Positions 32,564 to 40,693 of a DNA stretch of 40,693 nucleotides are shown piece after piece. A program made the position numbers and the translations under genes. Position 1 is the first letter of the stretch. Every line of letters starts with the position of its first letter. The notes under the pieces were generated by a model, which saw only the letters and a list, made by a program, of their open reading frames with translations, ran no database searches and was not told the DNA's origin. The DNA lies in the NCBI GenBank assembly GCA_031297485.1, contig JAISYE010000067.1:1-40693 (forward strand), read 5' to 3'. The DNA comes from Clostridiales bacterium (GTDB lineage: Bacteria > Bacillota > Clostridia > Lachnospirales > JAISYE01).

Positions 32564-35383
32564 ATGTACAACAGATTGCTCGACGTATTAGAAAATAAAA
32601 GTAAAAACTATATTCTGCCGTTTTTTTGGCAACACGGCGAAGACGAAAAGATTTTGCGCGAATATATGCAAGTTATTCACAACGCCAATATAGGCGCGGT
32701 GTGCGTCGAGAGCCGCCCTCATCCGGATTTTTGCGGTGAAAAATGGTGGACGGATATGGACGCCATTTTGGACGAGGCCGCACGGCTGAATATGAAAGTG
32801 TGGATACTTGACGATTCGCACTTTCCGACAGGCTATGCGAACGGGTCAATGGAAAACGTCCCGAAAGAGCTGCGTCACCAATATTTGGACTATAATACGC
32901 TTAACGTATGCGGTCCCAAGCCCGCCGTGGAAATTGACGTAAACGCATTAATCCACCCAAGACCAGCGCCGCCTTGGCTTCCGCCCCCGCCGCCTAAGCG
33001 CGTGTTTAACGACGACAAACTCTTTAAGGTTTTGGCGGCTGAATATGTTGGGGATAAACTTGGCGAAAGCATTGATTTAACAGAGTTTGCGGCGGACGGA
33101 CGGCTTGTGTGGAATGTCCCCAAAGGTTATTGGCGCATATTTATCGTTTATCTTACGCGCGACGCGAACGGGCGTAATGATTACATTAACTTTTTGGACG
33201 AAAGATCTTGCCGTGTACTTATAGACGCGGTGTACGAAACGCATTACGAGCGTTATAAAAACCTTTTCGGCAGCGTTATAGCCGGATTTTTCAGCGACGA
33301 ACCACCTATAGGCAACAGCCCGGGATATACGCGCAACAACCGTATAGGAGACTTAATGCCTTTGCCCTGGTCTGCCGCCATGCCTGACAAATTTTCGGAA
33401 GAATATGGCGCGGGCTGGAAGAAGCAGGTTATTTACTTGTGGGAACAAGGTGTTGACGAAGAGGAAACAGCGCGTATAAGAAGCGCGTATATGCACAGCG
33501 TAAGTAAACTTGTTGAAAATTGCTTTTCCGGGCAAATAGGGCGCTGGTGTGAGGAACACGGCGTTCTGTATATCGGGCATATGCTTGAAGACTGCGATGC
33601 GAACGCCGACTTGGGGCCGTCTATGGGGCATTTTTTCCGCGGGCTTAAAGGCCAGCATATGGCGGGAATAGACAACATAGGCGGGCAGGTGGTTATTGGC
33701 GGTCAAAACTCGCCGCGTTTTCCCGCGCAGGGCGGTTTTGATGTTGCGGGATTTTACCATTATCTGTTGGGGCGTTTAGGCGCGTCAATGGCGGCTATTG
33801 ACGCTAATAAGCAAGGGCGCTGTTTGTGTGAAAACTTTGGCGCGTATGGATGGCAAACCGGTGTTTCAACCATGAAGTACCTAACCGACCATTTTCTTGT
33901 ACGCGGCGTAAATAGGTATGTTCCTCATGCCTTTTCGCCGAAAAAGTTCCCCGACCCAGACTGCCCCCCGCATTTTTACGCGCGCGGCGAAAACCCTCAA
34001 TATAAAGCGTTCGCCGCCCTTATGGCTTACACGAACCGGGTTTGCCACTTAATCGACGGCGGTAAGCCTATAACGCCTGCCGCTGTGCTTTACCACGGCG
34101 AAAGCCGTTGGGCGGGCGCTTATCAAAGCAATATAGAAGTGTGCAAAATTTTGACGAGAAATCAAATAGGCTTCACGGTCATACCTGCCGATGTATTTGG
34201 CCGGACTTCCAGTGAATATGGCACCGCTTTATCAGCCGATGGCAAGACTTTAACTATAAACGGCGTGGCTTTTTCGGCGTTGATTATTTCGGAATGTGAT
34301 TACATGCCATACCAAGCGGCTTTGTTTGCCGAACGCGCTTTATCTTGCGGGTTCCCTCTTTTCTTCACAGGGAAATTACCCAAAGGTGTCTGCGACGCGG
34401 AAAAAGCCGAAAGCAAGCGTTTAATGGCTTTACTCGGGGCCCGCGCCGTCCCCGTCCCTGCGGTTGATATACCCAACGCGCTTGCGCCATATGTTAAGCG
34501 CGACGTAATTATAAATGGCGGCAGTTTTCAGAACTTAACGGCATACCGCTATAAAAATACTGAAAATGGCGCGCCGGAGGTTCCGGACTCGCTAGTATAT
34601 TTGTTATTGAACGAAGACCCGTGCGAAACATTCGGGGGCGGGACTTCCGGTGCGGCGCAAATCGCGCTTGAGGGCGCGGCGGAAATGGAAGTTTACAAAT
34701 ACGACGCGTGGAATAATCAGCTTTTTGAAGTGCCAAGCAAAACCGTAAGTTCCGGCTGCGGCAGATGGATTGACATTACGCTTGAGCCGCTTGAAATGGC
34801 CATTTTCGTTTGTCAGGCTGAAAAGATTCCCTCAAGGCGGCAAAGTAAAGTCCGCGAAAGCCTTGAACTTGACGGTTTTACGGTTTCTTGCGCGGCGGCC
34901 GGCAAGTATCCGTCATTCGACAGAGAACCCGGCGAACAAGGGCGGCGTGAAGCGCCGTTTTCGCGAAGCGCCGTTTTCGCGAAGCGAAAATTCCGAAGAG
35001 TTGGCGTGCCCGACTTTATAAATGGCATGGGACTGATACTTAAAGATTTTACCGGTTTTATACGTTACGAAACAACGTTTGAAGCGCAACCCGGTTTTAT
35101 TGTGGATGATAGATATAAAAACGATGTATTTTTATGCCTTGAACAAGTATACGACACCGCCGAAATCTATGTGAACGGTAAAAGTGTTGGGAGCATTGTA
35201 TGTAAGCCGTACAAAATTAACATAGGCGGCTACTTGAATAATGGAACCAATTCTATTATAATAGAGGTAGCCACGACGCTTGAACGTAAAGTGATTGCCA
35301 TGGGCCTTGACGTTGCGTGTATGAATATACCCGCGCCGGTTTCGCCTATAGGTATAGTAGGGAGGGTGAGACTTGAAAAATGA
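32564..35383 (+). CDS. GH106-like alpha-L-rhamnosidase family glycoside hydrolase
   Basis: A 939-residue protein with no signal peptide. The N-terminal half resembles the TIM-barrel of GH106-type rhamnosidases: FFWQHGEDEKILREY, GAVCVESRPHPDF, MKVWILDDSHFPTGYANG, the acidic GFFSDEPPIG, and later IGHMLED and a Gly/Gln-rich GGQNSPRFPAQGGFD region. The C-terminus is a jelly-roll, galactose-binding-like module (YETTFEA...DTAEIYVNGKSVG...NIGGYLNNGTNSI). Residues ~786-813 (REPGEQGRREAPFSRSAVF...) are not family sequence: they are the R1 dispersed repeat read in frame, between the catalytic part and the last beta-domain. Last of six co-oriented genes; with the lpl-type importer it points to rhamnose-containing pectic oligosaccharides. 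Confidence 0.82.
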   Translation: MYNRLLDVLENKSKNYILPFFWQHGEDEKILREYMQVIHNANIGAVCVESRPHPDFCGEKWWTDMDAILDEAARLNMKVWILDDSHFPTGYANGSMENVPKELRHQYLDYNTLNVCGPKPAVEIDVNALIHPRPAPPWLPPPPPKRVFNDDKLFKVLAAEYVGDKLGESIDLTEFAADGRLVWNVPKGYWRIFIVYLTRDANGRNDYINFLDERSCRVLIDAVYETHYERYKNLFGSVIAGFFSDEPPIGNSPGYTRNNRIGDLMPLPWSAAMPDKFSEEYGAGWKKQVIYLWEQGVDEEETARIRSAYMHSVSKLVENCFSGQIGRWCEEHGVLYIGHMLEDCDANADLGPSMGHFFRGLKGQHMAGIDNIGGQVVIGGQNSPRFPAQGGFDVAGFYHYLLGRLGASMAAIDANKQGRCLCENFGAYGWQTGVSTMKYLTDHFLVRGVNRYVPHAFSPKKFPDPDCPPHFYARGENPQYKAFAALMAYTNRVCHLIDGGKPITPAAVLYHGESRWAGAYQSNIEVCKILTRNQIGFTVIPADVFGRTSSEYGTALSADGKTLTINGVAFSALIISECDYMPYQAALFAERALSCGFPLFFTGKLPKGVCDAEKAESKRLMALLGARAVPVPAVDIPNALAPYVKRDVIINGGSFQNLTAYRYKNTENGAPEVPDSLVYLLLNEDPCETFGGGTSGAAQIALEGAAEMEVYKYDAWNNQLFEVPSKTVSSGCGRWIDITLEPLEMAIFVCQAEKIPSRRQSKVRESLELDGFTVSCAAAGKYPSFDREPGEQGRREAPFSRSAVFAKRKFRRVGVPDFINGMGLILKDFTGFIRYETTFEAQPGFIVDDRYKNDVFLCLEQVYDTAEIYVNGKSVGSIVCKPYKINIGGYLNNGTNSIIIEVATTLERKVIAMGLDVACMNIPAPVSPIGIVGRVRLEK
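34925..34996 (+). repeat. R1 hairpin element inserted in frame within the rhamnosidase gene
   Basis: GAACCCGGCGAACAAGGGCG, then GGCGT-GAA-GCGCC, then TTTTCGCGAAGC and a repeat of GCCGTTTTCGCGAAGC, then GAAAATTCCGA. Compared with the 56-bp core at 11572, this copy has an extra 16-bp internal duplication, giving 72 bp = 24 codons, so the frame is kept. No stop codon occurs in the used frame. Confidence 0.88.
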
Positions 35384-35387
35384 GCCC

Positions 35388-35532
35388 GGAATTTTCGCTT
35401 TGCGAAAACGCGGCCCGCAGAGGTTGGTCCGTCTTCGCCGCAACGGAGAACCTAACGGTGAATTGTCCGTTGCGGTGAATTGTCCGTTGCGGTGAATTGT
35501 CCGTTGGTTTTGTCCGTCGGGTTCTTGGGCGT
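35388..35532. repeat. R1-type composite with a 17-bp triplication between rhamnosidase and MATE genes
   Basis: Begins GGAATTTTCGC-TTT-GCGAAAA (perfect hairpin) and ends GTCGGGTTCTTGGG. It holds a 23-nt unit at 35451-35473, part of which is repeated as GGTGAATTGTCCGTTGC at 35457, 35474 and 35491 (17-bp period, last copy one base different). Confidence 0.8.
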
Positions 35533-35572
35533 TCGGGGTAAAGAAATAATACAACAGATGGGAAAATGATAT

Positions 35573-36979
35573 ATGCGCGTTGGTAAATTGTTCGGAACAA
35601 AAGATATGACCGTCGGTACGCCTTGGCAAAAACTGCTTCTGTTTGCCGCGCCGCTGTTGATTGGGAATGTTATTCAGCAAATATACAGCACGGTGGACGC
35701 CGTCGTCGTCGGGCGTTTTGTCGGCGACGAGGCGTTGGCGGCAGTTGGCGGCAGTTTCCCTATTATTAACCTTGTTTTTATTCTGTTTATCAGCATAGCG
35801 ACAGGCGCGGGAATTATGGTGGCGCAATATTTCGGGGCAAAAGACAGGGAAACGCTTTCGCAAACAATAGGTACGACACTTACCCTTATGGCTGTGGCAA
35901 GCGTTATTATTATGGCCGCCGGCTCAATAATTACGCGCCCGCTCTTGACGCTTATTAAAACACCCGTCAACGTAATTGACGGCTGTACGGAATATTTGAC
36001 AATAATATTCATCGGTATTTCCGGCATTGCCTACTACAACGGAGTTTCAGGCATTTTGCGCGGAATGGGCGACAGCGTTATGCCGCTCGTATTTTTATCT
36101 ATAACTTGTTTCCTTAATATTGTGTTGGACATTTGGTTTGTTGGCGGTTTGGGTTGGGGCATAGCGGGCGCGGCTTGGGCTACGGTTATTTCCCAGTGGG
36201 TTTCCTCCGTGCTTTGCATTATAAGGCTTGCGCGGATGAAAGGCACGATAGACCTGAACCTTAAACGGTTGTTCCCTAAAAAGAATTTGTGCGCGCAACT
36301 GCTGAAACTCGGCGCGCCATCCGCGGTAACGCAAGTTATATTCGCTTTCGCCAATATTTTGGTGCAGTCGCTGACGAACAGTTTCGGATCATATATAATG
36401 ACCTGCGGCACAATCGTAATGCGCGTGGACGGGTTCGCCATGATGCCTAACTTTACGTTCGGTATGGCTATGTCGACCTTTGTCGGGCAAAATATAGGGG
36501 CAAATAAAATTGACCGCGTTAAAGCGGGCGTCCGCTCGGGGCTTTTAATGGCGGTCACTTTTTCAACCGTAATGGTGATCTTGATAATAATTTTTGGTAA
36601 ATATCTTATGGGGATTTTTACGACTACGCAAGACGTAATCGATTTAAGCTATAAAATGCTGTGCATACTTGCGGTAGGTTATATAGCGATGTCGGTGACG
36701 CAGACGCTGGGCGGTTCGATGAGCGGCGCGGGCGACACCACGTCGCCTATGTTTGTTTCCATATTCAGCACGATAATAATCCGAATGCCGCTTGCTTACC
36801 TGCTGGCGTACCTTACACGCTCGCGGGAAAATCCGAAGGGCATACCAGAAATAGCGCTGTATGTTTCACTTTTAACCGCTTGGATTCTCGGCGCTTGTTT
36901 GGCGGCTGTATTATTCAAAAGAGGACGCTGGCGCACAAAAAGCGTTGTCAAATCGGCTGACGGACAGCAGGTTTTGTAA
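35573..36979 (+). CDS. MATE family efflux transporter
   Basis: A 468-residue protein with about 12 hydrophobic helices in two related halves. The N-terminus TVGTPWQKLLLFAAPLLIGNVIQQIYSTVDAVVVGRFVG and the motif ALAAVGGSFPIINL are diagnostic of the MATE superfamily (DinF/NorM-related clostridial branch). The second half opens with LLKLGAPSAVTQVIF and contains AMSTFVGQNIGANK. It should export organic cations or drugs using an ion gradient. No strong ribosome site is visible before the ATG at 35573; an in-frame ATG at 35606 is an alternative. It is separated from the glycan operon by a 190-bp repeat and probably unrelated to it. A MITE and a terminator follow. Confidence 0.92.
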   Translation: MRVGKLFGTKDMTVGTPWQKLLLFAAPLLIGNVIQQIYSTVDAVVVGRFVGDEALAAVGGSFPIINLVFILFISIATGAGIMVAQYFGAKDRETLSQTIGTTLTLMAVASVIIMAAGSIITRPLLTLIKTPVNVIDGCTEYLTIIFIGISGIAYYNGVSGILRGMGDSVMPLVFLSITCFLNIVLDIWFVGGLGWGIAGAAWATVISQWVSSVLCIIRLARMKGTIDLNLKRLFPKKNLCAQLLKLGAPSAVTQVIFAFANILVQSLTNSFGSYIMTCGTIVMRVDGFAMMPNFTFGMAMSTFVGQNIGANKIDRVKAGVRSGLLMAVTFSTVMVILIIIFGKYLMGIFTTTQDVIDLSYKMLCILAVGYIAMSVTQTLGGSMSGAGDTTSPMFVSIFSTIIIRMPLAYLLAYLTRSRENPKGIPEIALYVSLLTAWILGACLAAVLFKRGRWRTKSVVKSADGQQVL

Positions 36980-36994
36980 ATTGCCCCGATTTAA

Positions 36995-37058
36995 GGCGTG
37001 TTTGAAAATTCCTTAAAGCGCGAAATTTAGAATAGGAATTAAGTTTTCAAACACGTCC
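36995..37058. mobile_element. Short MITE relative of the element at 15749
   Basis: 64 bp: GGCGTGTTTGAAAATTCC at one end and AAGTTTTCAAACACGTCC at the other, with TTAAAGCGCGAAATTT between. Inverted, it matches both ends of the 129-bp element at 15749-15877 but lacks most of its ~65-bp hairpin centre. It lies 16 bp after the MATE stop codon. No clear target duplication remains. Confidence 0.72.
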
Positions 37059-37083
37059 CAGGCCCCAAAGCCGTGGTATTCAT

Positions 37084-37126
37084 AAAAGGCCCGCAGCTGC
37101 CGCAAAACGGCAGCTGCGGGCCTTTT
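37084..37126. terminator. Bidirectional terminator hairpin
   Basis: AAAAGGCCCGCAGCTGCC (37084-37101) and GGCAGCTGCGGGCCTTTT (37109-37126) form a perfect 18-bp stem with a 7-nt loop, with A and T runs at the ends. It would stop transcription from the MATE gene and from the decayed minus-strand gene at 37135. Confidence 0.85.
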
Positions 37127-37134
37127 ACCGTGTA

Positions 37135-37222
37135 CTAATTAATCCATGGCGCCCCACGGGCGTAAAGCAGGTTAATCCGCGCCTGCGCGGCCTGTGCCCG
37201 GGTCATTTCGCTCCTCGGGCCT
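37135..37222 (-). pseudogene. Remnant of an SLH-domain C-terminus
   Basis: On the minus strand a 27-codon stretch reads SEMTRAQAAQARINLLY followed by ARGAPWIN and a TAG stop. MTRAQAA is the hallmark of the last part of an S-layer-homology repeat (usually ITRAEAA...). It is preceded by an in-frame TGA; LRPEE, also SLH-like, lies just upstream in another frame, suggesting a frameshift. It directly abuts the terminator at 37084-37126. The rest of 37223-37400 shows only the small inverted repeat GGGAT...ATCCC and the leader of the next gene. Confidence 0.4.
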
Positions 37223-37400
37223 CAGTATCCGAGTGGGACAGACCGCCGTCTTTGTTCTTATCAAGCCTTAATTTTGATTCCACGGGATAATAATCCCATA
37301 TCTGGATAACATAAATGCGGGCGTAAAACATGCGCCACACCACAGGAATGGTCAAAGGTTAAAAATGACAGTTGCCTGATAAAAAAGGAGTGCAGGATAA

Positions 37401-40400
37401 ATGAAGGTCGCAAAATATTGTTGGGCCTTGCTGCTTGTTGTGTTAACGGTGGCTGATTTGTCCACGGGCGTATTTGCCAAGGCGATGAATAAGAAGTATA
37501 CCCGCGAGGTGCGGGTCCAAAGCGCGATACAGCTGCTGGACGCGGCCGCGCGCTACGAGGATGGCGAGGCGATAGTCCTGGCGGGGGACATCAGCCTGAC
37601 GCAGCCGCTGGTATTTATGGGCAGGGGCACAATCACGCTGGATTTAAACGGCTTTAAGCTGGATGTGGTTACAGCGGACAGGGACGCGGTTTCCCTTGAA
37701 AATGCCGTGGCCGGCCTTGTAATAACGGACCGGCAGGACGGTATGGGCAAACTTACGGCCCAATGCGCCTACGCGGGGGAGACACCCAACCCCACGGGCA
37801 GCGCGGGCATTCGCGTGCTGGACCGCGGCCAGTCCCTTGTAATTGAGAATTGCGGCGTCGAAGCCACAGGCGGTAATTTCGGCGCGGGCATTGGCGGCAG
37901 CCAATACGCCGCCGGCGCGGTTACGATAAGAAGCGGCGTCGTAACAGCCAAGGGCGGAATGTACGGCGCCGGACTCGGCGGAGGATATCAGCAGCCTGGC
38001 GGCGACATTTTAATAGAGGACGGGACCATTACGGCTGTTGGCGGCGATTACGGCGCGGGCATAGGAACCGGCGGCTTTGACGGCTTAATCCGGCCTCAAA
38101 GCACGGCGGTGACTATAACCGGCGGCCGCGTAATGGCTAATGGCGGCGCACAGGCCGCGGGTATCGGCGGCGGGAAACTTCAAAACCGCTGCGCTGTAAA
38201 TATCTCCGGCGGAAACGTAAGCGCTCTGGGCGGCGCAGGCGGCGCGGGCATCGGAAGCGGCGGCGTCAGTGCCCTTGGTCTCCAATATAACGGCAAACTG
38301 CAAGGCGCGGTAACCATATCCGGCGGCAACGTCAGGGCGGAAGGCGGCAGTTTTGGCGCTGGTATAGGGACCGGCGAGGGCCGCGGTGATTTATCAGCCG
38401 AAGCGCTGCTGGAAGGCCGCGCCATTAAGCTGGAAGGCGGCAATGTCCTGGCCCGGGGAGGAAGCGGCGGCGCGGGTGTTGGCGGCGGCGCGTACCTTTC
38501 CGGCGGCGATATAGAGATTTGTGATACGGTGATGCTGGAAGCTTTCGGCGGCGAGCTGGCGGCAGGTATCGGCGGCGGCAAGGGCGCGGAATCCGGCAAG
38601 TGCGTTATGCTGGCTGGCGGGAAAATTTACGCCGCCGGCGGCGATTTTGCGGCTGGTATAGGTTCCGGCGCTTTTTCCATGGAACACTTGGAGCCCACGG
38701 ACTCCTATTTTCAAGGGCGGAAAAATATTCAAATAGCAGGCGGCAGCGTTGAGGCTGTGGCGGGTTCGGACGCGGCGGCAATAGGCGGCGGTTCGGGCGG
38801 TTCGGGAGCGCGGCTATTTGTGTCCGGCGGCGCGGTTATAAACGCCGTAAGCGAATGGGAAACCACAATAGGCGCGGGCAGGTATTCCTATGACAACGGT
38901 TCTATGACAATCACCGGCGGCAACATCCGCGCAAACAACCGGGTAGGCGCCGCGCCGGTGGATTTGCGCGGCAAGCCGGTTTTCCGCGGCCAAATAGGCG
39001 TTTACTCCTCGGAGGACAATTCCCCTGTGGCGGACGCGCCGGTGGATATCCTGCTGGACGACGAAAACCTGCTGTCTGTGCGCACAAGCGCGGACGGCAA
39101 GGCTGTCATATACCTGCCCTTGGACGCCGCCCCTATAGATGTGCGGGCCGGCGCGGACAGGGCGCGCTTTGACGGGGGTGATTTCAAATTTACCGAGGAC
39201 GGCGAGACCGCGCTTGTATTCCATGTGCAGAACAGTTCGCCGCTTAAAATACTGTCCGCGGAAGCCACGCACTACATTGGCGGGCGTTACGACACCATAC
39301 CGCTGGACTACAGCGGCGGCGGCGGAAACGTGACATTTTCGGTTCTTGACAACCAGCAGGATATAAGAATAGACGCCGCGTCCGGAGTGCTCACCATACC
39401 GGTAAATGTCAAACCAGGTGAATACACCTTAATGGTAAACGCCTTTGACGACGGCCAGCTGGCGGACAGCGCGCCCTTTGCGCTTACGGTAAAGGAGAAG
39501 CTGCTGGAGATTGTGCCGGACAAACCGTCATATACTATAGCGCCGGGGGCGAGCCAAGTTCTGCGGGTTTCGACTTTGCCTCATAACGCGGACGTGGCGC
39601 GGCTGGACTGGAAAGTAACCGCGGGCGACGCGGACTTCGCCCTAACCGACTATTACAGTATTACCGGCGAGAAGGCCGCCGTGTTTTCCGCGCAAACGCC
39701 GGGCGAGTACGCCGTAACAGTGGCGGCCAAGGACGCGGACGCCAACACGGCGCAGGAGACCATACTTGTAACAGTCGCGGACGAGACGGAGCGACTCCCG
39801 CGGGAACAAGCGGCGCCGGTATTCGCCGGCGGCAAGGGGGCCGGGGAAATATCCGCGTGGAATGTAAACAGGCTGGACGCGGCGACAGCCAGCATCGGGT
39901 TTTATTCTGATATAGACGGTTCCTATGTTTACGAGCTTGTAAACGAAGGTCAGAACGCGAGCGGGAATTTTACAGAAGGCGGAATTGTGACAGCGGGCCA
40001 TAACAGCGTAACGCTGGGCGGTCTGCCGGAATCGGGCGCGTACAGTTACAAAGTGAGGATTATAAACGCGGATGGCGCGGAGAGCGTGACAAGGGAAATT
40101 TACGTGCCTGCCTATCAGGCGGGGGACATAAGCCCGCCGCTCTTGTCCGAACTTACGGCGGCCCGCTTATCGCCCACGGCGGCGGCGCTGAGCTTTAAGG
40201 CTGACGAGGAAGGCGAGCTGGTATACCTGACCGGCGGGGAAGGCGCGGCGGCTAAGACGCGCATAGTGCCCGGGCCAAACCGCGTGACTATAGGGTCTCT
40301 TGACACGGAAGCGCCCTTGCGGATATACGCCGCCGCGCTGGACACCCTGGGCAATTATACTGAAACAATAGAGGTGGAAATACCCGGCTACAGCCATAAG

Positions 40401-40693
40401 AATCTGACAGTGCTGGCGCCCTCCGGCCTATGGACCCGCAGGGAGGGTTTAAACACCGCTGTGGTTGGTTTTTCCTCTGAAATAGAAGGCGAGCTTCTAT
40501 ATAGGATAGCGCCGAGCCGCAGTCTGGGGCTGGCGCCGGTTCTTTCGGAAGCGGAGGAATGGGTGGAGCCGGGCATTACGGCGGCGGCCTCGGCCAACGA
40601 ATTTACCATAGAAAACCTGCCGGACGGCGGCGAATACACTGTGAGCATAGCGGTACGCGACCCGGTTTCACGGAACGTGACTCCCCCGTCCGC
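37401..40693 (+). CDS. Very large secreted protein with GAGIGGG beta-helix repeats and cadherin/Ig-like domains (3' end outside window)
   Basis: ATG at 37401, preceded by AAAAAAGGAG; the frame stays open to the window end (at least 1,097 residues, no stop). A signal peptide (MKVAKYCWALLLVVLTVADL...VFA) is followed by a parallel-beta-helix-like region. From about residue 155 to 500 there are ten or eleven copies of a 25-40-residue unit ending in GAGIGGG variants (GAGLGGG, GAGIGTG, AAGIGGG, GAGIGSG, GAGVGGG), preceded by ITISGGNVxAxGG-type strands. Then come several ~90-residue beta domains, one cadherin/PKD-like (VTFSVLDNQQDIRIDAASG). It is GC- and Gly/Ala-rich compared with its neighbours. 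Probably a surface adhesin or matrix protein. Confidence 0.85.
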   Translation, partial: MKVAKYCWALLLVVLTVADLSTGVFAKAMNKKYTREVRVQSAIQLLDAAARYEDGEAIVLAGDISLTQPLVFMGRGTITLDLNGFKLDVVTADRDAVSLENAVAGLVITDRQDGMGKLTAQCAYAGETPNPTGSAGIRVLDRGQSLVIENCGVEATGGNFGAGIGGSQYAAGAVTIRSGVVTAKGGMYGAGLGGGYQQPGGDILIEDGTITAVGGDYGAGIGTGGFDGLIRPQSTAVTITGGRVMANGGAQAAGIGGGKLQNRCAVNISGGNVSALGGAGGAGIGSGGVSALGLQYNGKLQGAVTISGGNVRAEGGSFGAGIGTGEGRGDLSAEALLEGRAIKLEGGNVLARGGSGGAGVGGGAYLSGGDIEICDTVMLEAFGGELAAGIGGGKGAESGKCVMLAGGKIYAAGGDFAAGIGSGAFSMEHLEPTDSYFQGRKNIQIAGGSVEAVAGSDAAAIGGGSGGSGARLFVSGGAVINAVSEWETTIGAGRYSYDNGSMTITGGNIRANNRVGAAPVDLRGKPVFRGQIGVYSSEDNSPVADAPVDILLDDENLLSVRTSADGKAVIYLPLDAAPIDVRAGADRARFDGGDFKFTEDGETALVFHVQNSSPLKILSAEATHYIGGRYDTIPLDYSGGGGNVTFSVLDNQQDIRIDAASGVLTIPVNVKPGEYTLMVNAFDDGQLADSAPFALTVKEKLLEIVPDKPSYTIAPGASQVLRVSTLPHNADVARLDWKVTAGDADFALTDYYSITGEKAAVFSAQTPGEYAVTVAAKDADANTAQETILVTVADETERLPREQAAPVFAGGKGAGEISAWNVNRLDAATASIGFYSDIDGSYVYELVNEGQNASGNFTEGGIVTAGHNSVTLGGLPESGAYSYKVRIINADGAESVTREIYVPAYQAGDISPPLLSELTAARLSPTAAALSFKADEEGELVYLTGGEGAAAKTRIVPGPNRVTIGSLDTEAPLRIYAAALDTLGNYTETIEVEIPGYSHKNLTVLAPSGLWTRREGLNTAVVGFSSEIEGELLYRIAPSRSLGLAPVLSEAEEWVEPGITAAASANEFTIENLPDGGEYTVSIAVRDPVSRNVTPPS

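Noticed and set aside
35132-35863. 243-codon minus-strand ORF spanning the rhamnosidase end and MATE start
   Set aside because: Its composition is low-complexity and it runs through repeats and across two well-supported plus-strand genes; no start signal.
38085-40648. Several minus-strand ORFs of 60-150 codons rich in Ala, Pro and Ser
   Set aside because: They are antisense shadows of the GC-rich GAGIGGG-repeat protein, whose own frame is open throughout with a signal peptide and ribosome site.

Overview
The window reads as chromosome of a monoderm, anaerobic-type Firmicute (Clostridia). The signs are an LCP wall-polymer ligase, a YheI/YheH-type ABC exporter pair, Lpl/Ytc-type sugar permeases beside a YesM/YesN two-component pair, copper-amine-oxidase-N and SLH-type surface domains, B. 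subtilis-like ydjGHI genes, GTG/TTG starts and strong AGGAGG ribosome sites. No RNA gene, CRISPR array, prophage or complete insertion sequence was seen. The species cannot be named from the sequence alone.

Layout. 1-853: 3' end of a secreted protein. 1454-2734: PLP aminotransferase with a clear promoter. 3132-7417: minus-strand ydjG-ydjH-ydjI-like operon (zinc ribbons, three TPM domains, SPFH protein). 7937-8516: a small lipoprotein and a decayed membrane gene. 8655-10098: Hpt protein plus response regulator/HD-GYP phosphodiesterase. 10426-11457: LCP protein. 11737-15389: heterodimeric ABC exporter. 16006-23320: minus-strand cluster of a PatB/MalY-type C-S lyase, a polar amino-acid ABC importer (binding protein, permease, ATPase) and a ferredoxin-molybdopterin oxidoreductase fusion. 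23946-26394: YesN/YesM-like response regulator and histidine kinase, divergent from a plus-strand glycan operon (26686-35383): binding lipoprotein, SGNH esterase, two permeases, an esterase/metallo-beta-lactamase fusion and a GH106-like alpha-L-rhamnosidase. A MATE transporter follows. 37401 to the window end is a very large secreted GAGIGGG-repeat protein, cut by the window edge.

How the genes work together. The 24-35 kb block looks like a self-contained system: a kinase senses an oligosaccharide (probably rhamnose-containing pectin), the AraC-type regulator binds direct repeats before the binding-protein gene, and the operon imports, deacylates and cleaves the sugar. The 16-23 kb block suggests uptake and C-S cleavage of a sulfur amino acid, with an anaerobic cytoplasmic molybdoenzyme in the same operon.

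The most unusual layer is the repeats. Nearly every large intergenic gap is filled by a mosaic of small hairpin modules: (i) a ~56-bp element with two adjacent perfect hairpins, both closed by GCGAAGC; (ii) a 23-nt inverted repeat of the form CCTAACGG-(8-nt loop)-CCGTTGG, whose two subtypes differ by a compensatory base-pair change; (iii) a 21-nt inverted-repeat module starting GATAGTCGAGC; and (iv) a MITE-like element with GTGTTTGAAAA ends. Two copies lie inside reading frames (the rhamnosidase and the amino-acid permease) without breaking them, recalling Rickettsia palindromic elements. This is the best candidate here for something undescribed.
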